Shown: positions 6,766-14,610, counted from the first letter of the stretch. The stretch is 29,417 nt of DNA from Pseudophaeobacter arcticus DSM 23566 (GCF_000473205.1 NZ_AXBF01000008.1:1-29417), one strand, 5' to 3'. Numbers and translations: made by a program. Notes: generated from the sequence alone by a model not told the origin.

Positions 6766-7619
6766 AGTTTAGGTTTATCGAAGAACACAGGTCCGACTTT
6801 CCAACCAATCGTCTTTGCGATGTCGTCGGCGTTAGCACGCGCGGATTGCGGGCGTTCCGCAGCCGTCCGGCCAGTCGCAGGCAGCGGTCCGATCTGGTGA
6901 CGCTGGCACATATCAAGGAACAATCTCGTCTCAGCTTGGGCAGCTACGGCAGGCCACGGATGACGGAAGAACTGAAGGAAATCGGCTTGGACGTCGGACA
7001 TCGCCGGGTTGGCAGATTGATGCGCCAGAATGGTATATCCGTCGTCAGAACCCGTAAACACAAGGTCACCACAGACAGCGATCACAAGTTCAACATTGCG
7101 CCGAACCTGCTGGATCGTGACTTCACCGCCAACGCGCCGAACCAGAAATGGGCCGGTGACATCAGCTATGTTTGGACCCAAGAGGGTTGGCTTTATCTTG
7201 CGGTGATCCTGGACCTGCATTCACGCCGTGTCATTGGCTGGGCGGTCAGCAATCGGATGAAGCGGGACTTGGCGATCCGTGCGTTGGAAATGGCCATTGC
7301 GTTCAGAACACCGCCCAGAGGCTGCATCCACCACACGGATCGCGGGTCGCAATACTGTTCTCATGACTATCAGAAAATCCTGCGCCAGCACGGGTTCAAG
7401 GTATCGATGTCTGGCAAAGGTAATTGCTACGATAATGCGGCTGTTGAGACGTTCTTCAAGACGATCAAGGCAGAGCTGATCTGGCGGCATCCTTGGGAGA
7501 TGCGACGCAAGGCTGAGATGGCAATCTTCGAATACATAAACGGCTTTTACAATCCGCGCCGCCGACACTCAGCATTGGGTTGGAAAAGCCCGGTCGCTTT
7601 CGAACGCAAGGTGGCTTAA
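6762..7619 (+). CDS. IS3-family transposase OrfB (DDE catalytic subunit)
   Basis: 285-residue integrase-fold transposase subunit. The DDE triad is intact: Asp133 (GDISYVWT), Asp193 (HHTDRGSQY) and Glu229 (AVETFFKTIK), with the family's 35-residue spacing between the second Asp and Glu. It ends RRRHSALGWKSPVAFERKVA, the usual C-terminus. The HTH_21 region precedes the catalytic core (GSYGRPRMTEEL). There is no internal stop, so the element may still be active. Its ATG overlaps the orfA stop by 4 nt; translation is most likely as the OrfAB fusion. Confidence 0.93.
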   Translation: MKFRFIEEHRSDFPTNRLCDVVGVSTRGLRAFRSRPASRRQRSDLVTLAHIKEQSRLSLGSYGRPRMTEELKEIGLDVGHRRVGRLMRQNGISVVRTRKHKVTTDSDHKFNIAPNLLDRDFTANAPNQKWAGDISYVWTQEGWLYLAVILDLHSRRVIGWAVSNRMKRDLAIRALEMAIAFRTPPRGCIHHTDRGSQYCSHDYQKILRQHGFKVSMSGKGNCYDNAAVETFFKTIKAELIWRHPWEMRRKAEMAIFEYINGFYNPRRRHSALGWKSPVAFERKVA

Positions 7620-7657
7620 ACGAGCACTTGGGGCGGCACGAAAGCGGGACAGGTCCA

Positions 7658-7866
7658 GGAAGAACGGATTTTGCAAGAGCTTCAACGGACGAATGAGAGA
7701 CGAATTGCTGAACGGCGAAATCTTCTACTCGCTACGTGAAGCCCAAATCATCATTGAAAGATGGAGGAGCCATTACAACACCAAACGACCCCATAGTGCA
7801 TTGGGCTACCGCCCACCTGCGCCAGAGGCCATCGTTCCGATGGACCAAAGGCCAATCATGCACTAA
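7658..7866 (+). pseudogene. 3' fragment of an IS3-family orfB (IS-B)
   Basis: The frame ending at TAA 7864-7866 reads NGFCKSFNGRMRDELLNGE, then IFYSLREAQIIIERWRSHYN and KRPHSALGYRPPAPEAI. This is the C-terminal part of an IS3-family transposase, including the Glu-containing region just after the catalytic residue. Everything upstream is missing because IS-A is inserted there. It differs in sequence from IS-A orfB, so it comes from a distinct element. Confidence 0.8.
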
Positions 7867-7900
7867 CTTTCAAGTTGGACCACTCAAGTAGGGCTGCTCA
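7658..7900 (+). mobile_element. Right-end remnant of a second IS3-family element (IS-B)
   Basis: The stretch begins exactly at the right end of IS-A and runs through the last codons of an orfB to a terminal inverted repeat at 7876-7900. Read inwards on the minus strand, the repeat begins TGAGCAGCCC and continues ACTTGAGTGGTCCA. The same 25-bp repeat, with one difference, occurs in the opposite orientation at 27880-27904, at the other edge of the EPS region. Confidence 0.75.
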
Positions 7901-7948
7901 ACGACGAATTCCCACATACAATAATGTACAATCTTAACTTCGATATCT

Positions 7949-9385
7949 TTAACTTCTTGCATAGATGTCCTCGTAGCGGAGTATGTCATCCTCTCCGACA
8001 TAAGCACCAGTTTGTACCTCGATCACTACCATTGGTATTTTTCCGGGGTTTTCCATTCGATGTACACAACCCAGTGGCAAATAGACGGACTGGTTCTCAG
8101 TCACCAGCCTGACCTCTTCGTCAATGGTAACCTTTGCAGTGCCTTCCACCACGATCCAGTGTTCGGATCGATGGAAATGACTTTGCAGGGACAAGCTAGC
8201 GCCCGGATGGACGAGAATGCGTTTCACTTGAAAACGGTTGCCCACAACAAGACTTTCAAACCAGCCCCAAGGGCGGTGATCTTTGGGGAAAGCCGTAGCC
8301 TGGGCCGCGCCTTTTTCTTTTAGCGCAGCAACGGCCAGCTTTACGTCCTGGGCGCGGGATTTGTCTGCCACCAGAACCGCGTCATTCATTGCAACTGCGA
8401 TGATCCCCTCAAGGCCAATACCAACGACCTCAAGCCCTTCACTTTCGGATCTCAGCAGCGTGTCATGGCAGTCGATCGCAGTGGCACGACTGCTTGCCAC
8501 CACGCCGTTTTCATCCGGGCCTGCTTCACGCCAGACAGCATCCCAGCCGCCCAGATCGGACCAAGCCGCATCAAAGGGCACCACAGATAGGTTATCCGCT
8601 CGCTCCATCACTGCATAATCGACAGAGATATCTGGCGCATTTGACCAGGGTTCAGGGGCCAGTCGTAAGAAGCCCAGATCGGTCTGTGCCTGATCCAGGG
8701 CGGCCTGCACCGGTGCGATCAAATCAGGTGCATGGGTCTGAAACGCGGCGATGATATCTTTTGCCGCAAAGAGAAAGATACCCGCGTTCCATTTGAAATT
8801 ACCTGCTGCCAGCATCTCGGTGGCACGGGGCAGGTCCGGTTTTTCGACGAACTGCTTTAGGCGCACCGGATCACCCGCAGCATCCGGCATCTCTGCCAGT
8901 TCCAGATAGCCATAGGCAGTTTCAGGGTGGGTCGGAGTAATCCCAAAGGTTACCAACTGACCCTCACCAACGGCTTGCATCCCATGGACTAGGGCCGTGT
9001 GAAACGCCTCGACATCGGGCACAACGTGATCTGAAGGCGCCACCAGCAGAACCGCATCGGGGTTTTCACTATGGATACGAAGAGCGGCCGCCAGCACAGC
9101 TGGCGCTGTATTGCGCCCTTCCGGCTCAATCAAAATGGCGCCGGGGTCAATCCCCACCGCCTGCAGCTGTTCGGTCACGATAAAGCGAAAGTTTGAATTC
9201 GTCAGCACCAATGGGGCTGCAAATGAGACGCCATTGCCCTGCCCTGCAAGCCGTTTTGCAGAGGCCTGAAACAGGGTTTCCTCGCCCATCAAAGGGACAA
9301 ATTGCTTGGGGTAGCTCTTGCGCGACAGAGGCCACAAGCGGGTGCCAGAGCCCCCGCAAAGAAGAATGGGGATAATTGGGGTCAC
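7949..9385 (-). CDS. manC: Mannose-1-phosphate guanylyltransferase / mannose-6-phosphate isomerase
   Basis: Bifunctional enzyme of 478 residues that makes GDP-mannose from mannose-1-phosphate and GTP, and may also isomerise fructose-6-phosphate to mannose-6-phosphate. The nucleotidyltransferase pyrophosphorylase signature LCGGSGTRLWPLSRKSYPKQF (residues about 9-29) is intact. The C-terminal cupin isomerase domain begins near RPWGWFESL (about 367) and has the metal-site pattern QSHFHRSEHWIVVEG. Length fits the ManC/AlgA/XanB family. The start is GTG at 9385. It faces away from the other EPS genes and supplies their likely nucleotide sugar. Confidence 0.95.
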   Translation of the reverse strand: MTPIIPILLCGGSGTRLWPLSRKSYPKQFVPLMGEETLFQASAKRLAGQGNGVSFAAPLVLTNSNFRFIVTEQLQAVGIDPGAILIEPEGRNTAPAVLAAALRIHSENPDAVLLVAPSDHVVPDVEAFHTALVHGMQAVGEGQLVTFGITPTHPETAYGYLELAEMPDAAGDPVRLKQFVEKPDLPRATEMLAAGNFKWNAGIFLFAAKDIIAAFQTHAPDLIAPVQAALDQAQTDLGFLRLAPEPWSNAPDISVDYAVMERADNLSVVPFDAAWSDLGGWDAVWREAGPDENGVVASSRATAIDCHDTLLRSESEGLEVVGIGLEGIIAVAMNDAVLVADKSRAQDVKLAVAALKEKGAAQATAFPKDHRPWGWFESLVVGNRFQVKRILVHPGASLSLQSHFHRSEHWIVVEGTAKVTIDEEVRLVTENQSVYLPLGCVHRMENPGKIPMVVIEVQTGAYVGEDDILRYEDIYARS

Positions 9386-9478
9386 AGGAAATACTCTATG
9401 AAACAGAAATTACAATGATATCGTTGGTAACGAAGCTTCGGATGTGAGGCAAGGAAGAGGAACAATTTGTCACTAATA

Positions 9479-9497
9479 TTTCGCCTTTAGGGCGAAA
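9479..9497. other. Short perfect hairpin between manC and the phosphatase gene
   Basis: TTTCGCC (9479-9485) and GGCGAAA (9491-9497) flank a 5-nt loop in the 240-bp gap upstream of manC. It has no clear U-tract on either side, so it could be a weak terminator of the leftward phosphatase gene or an operator for manC. Confidence 0.3.
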
Positions 9498-9626
9498 CTA
9501 GCGTGAAAATTCAGCAAAGGCTTTTTATCGGCATGGGGCTTGAGTTACCGCCCGCCTTTCAGTCATATTTTTATTCGCATCCGTGATGCTTGCAGCCTTA
9601 CCATATCCAGTGGTCCGAATAGGGCA

Positions 9627-10361
9627 TTAGTGCAGCGTAGATATAAAGGCGGGTTCCGTGCCTTGTGTCAGGTAAACCGCAGATAATATGCCCGTTGCAT
9701 AGGCCCCGGTATCAATAGAAATTCGACCTCGAGATACGGTGGGCTTGTCTTGGATCACATGCCCATACGCAACCCACACGCCATCTTTGCGGAGCACCCT
9801 GTCAAAGTCGGGATGTCCCCATATCAGATCGTTGGGGGTCTGATATTCTGGCGCCACAGAAGGGTTTGCCCCGGCATGAGATACCAGAACATTCCCGGAG
9901 AGGTAGCTGGGCGAGAGCCTGTTCACAAACTCGACCAGCTCTGTTCCCATCTTAGCCAGCAGCGCGTCGCGGCACTCTGTCAGTGCTTTAGGTGTGGCTC
10001 CGGGGTGCACGCCGGCAATGCGAAAGGACGCGAGGGTTTGTAAGCCGCCATACTGGAGCCATCGGGGACCGTGACGCTCCGGATCCTCAAGAAATCGAAG
10101 CAGCATGTCTTCATGATTGCCACGCAGGCAAATCAAGTCCTGCTGCTCACACAGAAAACGCAGGACTTCTGCGCTGTCTTCCCCCCGGTCGATATAGTCT
10201 CCAACCAGGATCACCTGCGCATCAGAGGGCAGCTTTGCCAGCAGCCTGTGCAACAGATCTGCACATCCGTGTACGTCGCCGATGATGGCCAGGGGCCGGT
10301 CGGGGCAAGGCTGCGAAAAGCCAACAGTACCACGCAGTTTCTGCAATAAATTGGAAAGCAC
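9627..10361 (-). CDS. PPP-family metallophosphatase (bacterial Ser/Thr phosphatase-like)
   Basis: 244-residue calcineurin-like phosphoesterase. It has the PPP signature motifs in order: GDVHG (Asp29, His31), GDYIDRG (Asp55, Asp58, Arg59), GNHED (Asn82, His83), then VSHAGANPS and YGHVIQDKP with the later histidines. These bind two metals in the active site. The GTG start at 10361 follows GAGG at a 7-nt spacing. There is no signal peptide, so it is cytoplasmic. In an EPS locus with a tyrosine autokinase (Wzc) it may counter phosphorylation, though the usual Wzc phosphatases are low-molecular-weight or PHP enzymes. ApaH- or PrpE-like hydrolysis of dinucleoside polyphosphates is an alternative. 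Confidence 0.85.
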   Translation of the reverse strand: MLSNLLQKLRGTVGFSQPCPDRPLAIIGDVHGCADLLHRLLAKLPSDAQVILVGDYIDRGEDSAEVLRFLCEQQDLICLRGNHEDMLLRFLEDPERHGPRWLQYGGLQTLASFRIAGVHPGATPKALTECRDALLAKMGTELVEFVNRLSPSYLSGNVLVSHAGANPSVAPEYQTPNDLIWGHPDFDRVLRKDGVWVAYGHVIQDKPTVSRGRISIDTGAYATGILSAVYLTQGTEPAFISTLH

Positions 10362-10498
10362 GCGTCTACCTCAACCCTTGCGTCCATCACAGACAAAATA
10401 CCTCTCAGGGAGGCTCCTTGTGCTTTGTTTTAAATACGCGTTACGGGTAAGCCGTGCAACAGGTCGAAAACGGTCCGTCAACTGGATTGCGTTCCTGC

Positions 10499-10984
10499 TT
10501 AGGCGCAGGACTGGACGCCCATTTTGATCAGTTCAGTGCCTTTCATCTTGTAGACACCGGAAATCTGGTGGCGACCTTTCCGCATGAACCAATCCTTCAA
10601 TGGTGCTGGATAGTAATCTGCCATCACCTTCGAAAAGTAATCAAACTGCTGTGGATCCAGTCGACGACCGCTTTTGGAGGGGCCGTGAAACCCAAAGGTT
10701 GTGTTGGGATCGACACAGGTGCCAGACAGGCCAATGTACATGGTGCAGGTGGAATAGCAGACCTTCCCGCGGATCTGCACCCGGGTGCCATTGCGCTGCA
10801 GATTGCCCAGCTCGATCAGGCGATCATGCAGATATCCGCCCCGGTCATTGCCAACGACATAGGGCGCGCGTTGGGCGGCATTGGCTGTGTGCATAGGCAT
10901 AAGCAGCGTTGATACTGCCAAAGTCGCCACCGTGGCAAACTTGCGCAGTCCAGTGATCGAAAGTGCGGAATTCAGGAACGACAT
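10499..10984 (-). CDS. Exported hypothetical protein, COG3904-like
   Basis: 161 residues with a Sec signal peptide (FATVATLAVSTLLMPMHTANA, cleavage near Ala36). The mature part has GKVCYSTCTMYIGL, then TCVDPNTTFGFHGPS, resembling periplasmic proteins with a ClpP/crotonase-like fold where a small-residue segment is followed by GFH. The usual Ser in that segment is Ser-Thr-Cys here, and three of its cysteines lie close together (VCYSTC, GTC), which could form disulfides. GGAG lies 8 nt before the ATG. It is co-oriented with the phosphatase gene, 137 bp upstream of it. Function is unknown; the link to EPS is only by position. Confidence 0.7.
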   Translation of the reverse strand: MSFLNSALSITGLRKFATVATLAVSTLLMPMHTANAAQRAPYVVGNDRGGYLHDRLIELGNLQRNGTRVQIRGKVCYSTCTMYIGLSGTCVDPNTTFGFHGPSKSGRRLDPQQFDYFSKVMADYYPAPLKDWFMRKGRHQISGVYKMKGTELIKMGVQSCA

Positions 10985-11189
10985 GGTCAGATCTCCGATG
11001 CAAAAAAAGCTTCGAAGACTGGATAGGAAAGCCGCAGGCCGCGCTTAGGCTGATCTTGTGGCGCAAATGCGGAGCTTACCGCTAGTTTTTTGGGAAGTAA
11101 TATTAAATTATATTAATAGTTTAGCGACTGGGTATCTTTTTCCTATATCTTGGGCATGTGGAACGTCAGTTGTCTGACCAGCTGGAAGC

Positions 11190-12101
11190 TCAGTCCAGAT
11201 CTTCCAGCACAGACCCACCCGGAACAGAGTCCCCCAATCCTGGGAACTGATCCTGTTGATATCCGGGTTTTGCGATTTCTTCCGTTGAGCCATCGATGCG
11301 TGCCTTGCGTCCGGCTTTTGGGCGCTGAAGTTCCGCATAGGCCTGTTTACGCGCGTCGATATCCTTCATACCCCAACCAACGATCACACCAGTGACCCGG
11401 CGTCCAGTCTTGGTTGGGGCCACTGTGACGTTGAAATAGGCAAGGGCATTGATCTCCAGTAGGGCAGGTTTGATCGCATATTGATTGAGATTGCCAAAGG
11501 TTTTCAACTTGCCCTCCTCCACCCCGATAAGTTCGCGAAAGTCCTCGAGAGTGAAAGACTCCATAATCACATGTTTCAGCCGCACCCGACGCGAAACGGC
11601 TTCATAAAGCGCCAGCGCGTATTTAGAAGAGAAGGCTTTGAGCACCTCAAGTTCTAGTTTGGCAAAAACACGGGAGTCCTTGAGTAAGACCGCAAGCTCG
11701 GGCGGGATAGAATATTTCAGAGTGCCATGGGCTCGTTTGGGGTCGGCAAGGTTGTTCCAACCCAAAAGCTGCACCCGATCCGTAGAGCCGTCCTCTCGCG
11801 CGATGCTCACCACTGTGCGCATCAGGGATTCAATCGACTGGGTCAGCCGATCGTTACTGTCATGGGTATCGCGTAAGTCGGAGAGCGCAATCTCAAACCG
11901 CCGCCCTTCTTCCCCAAGCTCAGGGCCAAACGCTTGTTGCAGTAGGATATTATATAATCTGCGATCTGCCAGGGTAAGGCCAGAAGCCCCTTTGATTTCA
12001 ATAAGCTCAGAGGGTTTGATCATTTCCCCCATGGCGGGCTGGAGGGTGAGTGTACGGTGTGCATCCGAAAAATTAGTATTTGGGCGGTTTGTATGACTCA
12101 T
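11190..12101 (-). CDS. repB: Replication initiator RepB (Rep_3 family)
   Basis: 303-residue initiator with the two-winged-helix layout of Rep_3 proteins. The N-terminal part contains LTLADRRLYNILLQQAFG and FEIALSDLRDTHDSNDRL; the second domain contains SSKYALALYEAVSRRVRL, FTLEDFRELIGVEEGKLKTFGNLNQYAIKPALLEI in outline, and GRRVTGVIVGWGMKD. The ATG at 12101 is chosen because the extension back to 12212 would cross the DnaA box and origin region. Five iterons and the DnaA box lie upstream, and a sixth copy lies inverted inside codons 4-10. No parA accompanies this replicon. It sits in the middle of the EPS region, indicating that the EPS cluster once had its own plasmid. Confidence 0.88.
   Translation of the reverse strand: MSHTNRPNTNFSDAHRTLTLQPAMGEMIKPSELIEIKGASGLTLADRRLYNILLQQAFGPELGEEGRRFEIALSDLRDTHDSNDRLTQSIESLMRTVVSIAREDGSTDRVQLLGWNNLADPKRAHGTLKYSIPPELAVLLKDSRVFAKLELEVLKAFSSKYALALYEAVSRRVRLKHVIMESFTLEDFRELIGVEEGKLKTFGNLNQYAIKPALLEINALAYFNVTVAPTKTGRRVTGVIVGWGMKDIDARKQAYAELQRPKAGRKARIDGSTEEIAKPGYQQDQFPGLGDSVPGGSVLEDLD
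12072..12091 (-). promoter_or_regulatory. Inverted iteron inside the 5' end of repB
   Basis: Read on the minus strand, this stretch contains CCGCCCAAATACTAAT, identical over 16 bases to the fifth iteron (12293-12308), but in opposite orientation and within the repB coding sequence (codons for PNTNF). Inverted iteron copies commonly act as the autorepression operator of Rep_3 genes; a position inside the gene is unusual. Confidence 0.6.
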
Positions 12102-12169
12102 AGCAATTCTCTTAGCTCCTGGCTCTGCGAATTCTAAGATAACTTCTTGGCTAGGGGCAAGATGTGCAG

Positions 12170-12178
12170 TTATCCACA
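12170..12178 (+). promoter_or_regulatory. DnaA box
   Basis: A perfect TTATCCACA lies between the repB start and the iterons. This is the consensus DnaA box and marks the origin together with the iterons. Confidence 0.75.
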
Positions 12179-12202
12179 GGGTGAAAGGAGGATAGAGACA
12201 CA

Positions 12203-12311
12203 AACCGCCCAATATCTAATTTCAAACCGCCCAATTCCTAAGGTGAAACCGCCCCAAAACTAATCCATAACCGCCCAATCCCTAGTCTGAAGCCGCCCAA
12301 ATACTAATATT
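12203..12311. repeat. Five iterons of the repB origin
   Basis: The core CCGCCC starts at 12205, 12227, 12249, 12271 and 12293, exactly 22 bp apart. The fuller consensus is AAACCGCCCAAT, variable bases, then CTAAT. These are tandem, helically phased initiator-binding sites. AT-rich sequence and a purine tract follow on the right. Confidence 0.9.
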
Positions 12312-12358
12312 CATCACGATTTTTCATCTAATAACAGGTGCTTACCCTCTATGAAGTT

Positions 12359-12391
12359 AGAAGAAAAAGAAGGAGAAGAAAAAGAAGGGGA
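12359..12391 (+). repeat. Tandem 15-bp purine repeat beside the repB iterons
   Basis: Two perfect tandem copies of AGAAGAAAAAGAAGG (12359-12373, 12374-12388) lie in a 33-base all-purine run. The run is about 50 bp beyond the last iteron. An open frame through it would be arginine/lysine-rich and is not believable as a gene. It may help origin melting or bind a host factor. Confidence 0.55.
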
Positions 12392-12656
12392 TCTATATGT
12401 AAGATCCTTAACAACACAGTCAAATGTCATAAGAATTCGAACCTTTGTACAAGTCTTAGATATCATGCTAAGACATTGCTTTCAAATAACCTTCATATGA
12501 CACTGAACACCTTAAAACTGTTGCTAGGTAAGCTACCCCATAAAGACGGAACACTGAGGTAAGCTGCAGTTTGTTCTCTACTGATCCTAAATAGGAAAGA
12601 GATCAGGAATGTCGAAACAACCTGACCCGATCAAAAAGTGCCAAGAGTAGCTTAAA
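12392..12656. other. AT-rich non-coding region right of the repB origin
   Basis: No gene is recognised. Frames are short and their products atypical. The region probably belongs to the origin or is leftover sequence of the former plasmid. Confidence 0.4.
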
Positions 12657-12838
12657 TTACGCCAAAATCTGTCTAAGGGTTGAGACGGATAACTCAGTTA
12701 CCATACGTGTTGGCTCATCAATCAGCCCATCCCGTTTCAGATAGCCAACTGGCTTTCGCCAGGCCCTCGCTCGACCTCATCAAGTAAGGTCCCCAGGAGA
12801 TTGATCAATCTCTGAATATCAGTACCAGTGTGATGCAT
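12657..12838 (-). pseudogene. Frameshifted 60-residue orphan gene
   Basis: From ATG 12838 the frame reads MHHTGTDIQRLINLLGTL, then LDEVERG, and breaks soon after. The next frame reads AWRKPVGYLKRDGLIDEP, then TRMVTELSVSTLRQILA, and stops at 12657-12659. One extra G in the GGG of the ERG codons joins the two into a 60-residue protein. Both halves look like real coding sequence. No family is recognised. A run of eight G precedes the ATG on this strand and may act as a poor ribosome-binding site. Confidence 0.4.
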
Positions 12839-13096
12839 ACCCCCCCCTATAAAATTGCGCGCGAATAAATCCGATTACCCACGCCGGTTTCAGGACTGAA
12901 AGGTGTAGACTTTTAGAGCCCCCCTCCCTGGTCGGCGCGCTGTTTCTTGATGCCGTGATAGCTCTTGCAAAGCGACTGCAGCGCGCCAAACCAGCGCAAC
13001 CTATAATCGTCCCGGTGCGGCACCACATTCCTCAATCATGGCAAGATTCTTTGTTCAAACGAGCAAGCAATTTCAGAAGTGGGTGTCCTTTGATGA

Positions 13097-13393
13097 CATC
13101 GGTTTGATCAAGGTGGTCATGGTCGCATGATGGCCACCATGCTGGCAGGTATTGCGCAGTTCGAGCGTGATCTGTTGAGCGAGCGGGTAAAATATGGTCT
13201 GGTTACTGCTCGGGCGCGCGGCAAGAAGCTTGGGCGCCAGCCAGGCCAACGACCAAAATCTGATAAGCTCGCCCCACAGGTTATCGAAGCCGTGGCGAGT
13301 GGAAGGTCATACCGCTGGATCGCACGAGACCTAGGCCTCAGTAAAAACACCGTCACTGAAATCATGAAGCGGCATCGCCAGCGGTCCTCGTGA
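13097..13393 (+). pseudogene. C-terminal fragment of a serine recombinase
   Basis: The frame reads GRMMATMLAGIAQFERDLLS, then ERVKYGLVTARARGKKLGR, and ends with a helix-turn-helix (SGRSYRWIARDLGLSKNTV). This is the E-helix and DNA-binding half of a resolvase. The catalytic N-terminal half with its Ser is missing: an in-frame stop lies at 13094-13096 and no upstream piece is recognisable. It differs from the intact resolvase at 1470-2009. It may produce an 89-residue DNA-binding peptide from the ATG at 13127, but is best seen as a remnant. Confidence 0.75.
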
Positions 13394-13648
13394 GTAGGTG
13401 AGATCTCTTTTGTAAGCATGAACTCCGCCAATACCTTCAAACCGGGGTAGGTTTGTGCGCATTTCGTACAAAAGCGTGTGCGAAACACTACGCTATGATG
13501 ATGAACTGCGGCACTTGGGTCTTTTCCTCCAATTTCCCGGAGGAGAACAAAAAGGTATCCCCGCCGGTTTTGGGGAATAAGGTAGGGTTTTGAATGCCCC
13601 CGCCCCCTGAGGTGGGGTTTATAAAGGTGTCATTTTTTAGGAGTAAGT
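13394..13648. other. Intergenic stretch with GC-rich runs
   Basis: No gene is recognised between the recombinase fragment and the small ORF at 13649. It has C- and G-runs (13598-13620) and a short dyad TCCTCC/GGAGGA around 13525-13545, but no U-tract to support a terminator. Confidence 0.35.
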
Positions 13649-13759
13649 GTGAGAGAAGCGCCCAAAGGTTGTGCGTTGTGCGAGGGGGATAGTTTGAAGT
13701 ATGACAGCGCCGCGGCCCCCTATTTTATTGAAAAACTTAGTTTAGTTGCCGAAAACTGA
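13649..13759 (+). CDS. Candidate 36-residue protein with a CxxC motif
   Basis: A GTG at 13649 is preceded by AGGAG (13639-13643) at a 5-nt spacing. The frame gives a 36-residue product starting MREAPKGCALCEGDSLKYD and ending EKLSLVAEN. The CALC pair is a CxxC that could bind metal or be redox-active. The composition is protein-like, with balanced charges and aromatic residues. No family is recognised. It lies 165 bp upstream of the exoY-like gene on the same strand and could lead the EPS operon. Confidence 0.4.
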   Translation: MREAPKGCALCEGDSLKYDSAAAPYFIEKLSLVAEN

Positions 13760-13923
13760 TGGTTTTCTCTTGTTGATCTCGATGCGGACTCGCGTTAACT
13801 AAGACTCAAGAATTTGAAGAAAATTTTATTAGATTTGGCTAGGAAGTGAATCTAGGTAAGTAATTTTTGCCCTGTTTTCAGGTGTTTTGGGTATCGGTTT
13901 AATTTTATCTTAAGGTTGAGAGT

Positions 13924-14610
13924 ATGCAGCATTCAGTTCCCTTCCATCAGCGTTTAAACGATTACGCCTCCGCAGTTGACATCGTTCCTCAACCAGTAGG
14001 GATTTATCACGCCTTTGGAAAAAGGGCATTTGATCTGGTGCTTGCCTTTATTTTACTGCCTGTTCTAACGCCAATCATTCTTGGGTTGTGGGCTTATTCC
14101 CGTCGAGATGGCGCACCTGGGTTCTTTGGGCACGCCCGTATTGGCCAGAATGGGGAGGTTTTCAAATGTTGGAAGGTACGCAGTATGGTTGCAGATGCCG
14201 AATCCCGACTTGAAGCCTATCTGAAGGCCAATCCAGAAGCGGCGGCAGAATGGGCCAGGGATCACAAACTCACAAATGACCCAAGGATTACCCGGTTTGG
14301 ACAGTTCATACGTAAGACAAGCCTCGATGAGTTGCCCCAAATCTGGAATGTGCTCAAAGGCGAGATGAGCTTTGTCGGACCGCGCCCGGTGGTAACAAAA
14401 GAGCTGGAAAAATATGGCCAAGATCTGCCCTCTTATCTAGCGCAAAAGCCCGGTATCACAGGGCTATGGCAGGTCTCGGGTCGCAATGACGTTAGCTACT
14501 GTGAACGAGTACAAATGGATGTGGACTACCTTGAAAAACGCAGTTTTCTCATGGATTTGAAAATCATCGGAAAAACCGCGTTTTCCGTTCTCGGGCGTAC
14601 CGGCCGCTGA
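13924..14610 (+). CDS. exoY: ExoY-like undecaprenyl-phosphate sugar phosphotransferase
   Basis: Initiating enzyme of Wzx/Wzy-type polysaccharide synthesis: it moves a sugar-1-phosphate from a nucleotide sugar to the lipid carrier at the cytoplasmic membrane face. 228 residues, the short form without the extra N-terminal membrane domain. One membrane hairpin (about residues 36-59, [21 protein letters not shown]), then [39 protein letters not shown] and [11 protein letters not shown], and [13 protein letters not shown] near the end, all hallmark motifs. The start is ATG 13924 after AAGG and GAGAG. The specific sugar (Gal or Glc) cannot be read from sequence. It opens the rightward EPS operon. 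Confidence 0.92.
   Translation: MQHSVPFHQRLNDYASAVDIVPQPVGIYHAFGKRAFDLVLAFILLPVLTPIILGLWAYSRRDGAPGFFGHARIGQNGEVFKCWKVRSMVADAESRLEAYLKANPEAAAEWARDHKLTNDPRITRFGQFIRKTSLDELPQIWNVLKGEMSFVGPRPVVTKELEKYGQDLPSYLAQKPGITGLWQVSGRNDVSYCERVQMDVDYLEKRSFLMDLKIIGKTAFSVLGRTGR

Larger units (their letters stand above)
6427..7657 (+). mobile_element. Complete IS3-family insertion sequence (IS-A)
   Basis: About 1,231 bp bounded by imperfect inverted repeats of 28 bp (22 identities), both starting TGGACCTGTC: left 6427-6454, right 7630-7657. It carries overlapping orfA and orfB with a slippery sequence between them. No matching 3-bp target duplication is seen (GTT left, GGA right), suggesting later rearrangement at an edge. 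Its right end sits inside the transposase gene of a second element (IS-B). A 41-bp inverted copy of its right end occurs at 27978-28018. Confidence 0.85.

Noticed and set aside
6424..7660. Target-site duplication of IS-A
   Set aside because: The flanking triplets GTT and GGA differ, so no duplication is claimed.
10454..10912. 152-residue plus-strand frame opposite the exported protein gene
   Set aside because: It is the shadow of the minus-strand gene, which has a signal peptide and a good ribosome-binding site.
12338..12562. Open frame through the purine tract on the plus strand
   Set aside because: Its product begins with a long Arg/Lys run caused by the purine repeat, has no ribosome-binding signal and lies in the origin region.
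12797..12812. Perfect 16-bp palindrome GAGATTGATCAATCTC as an operator
   Set aside because: It lies inside the frameshifted orphan gene at codons for RLINL and has no second copy; likely due to coding.
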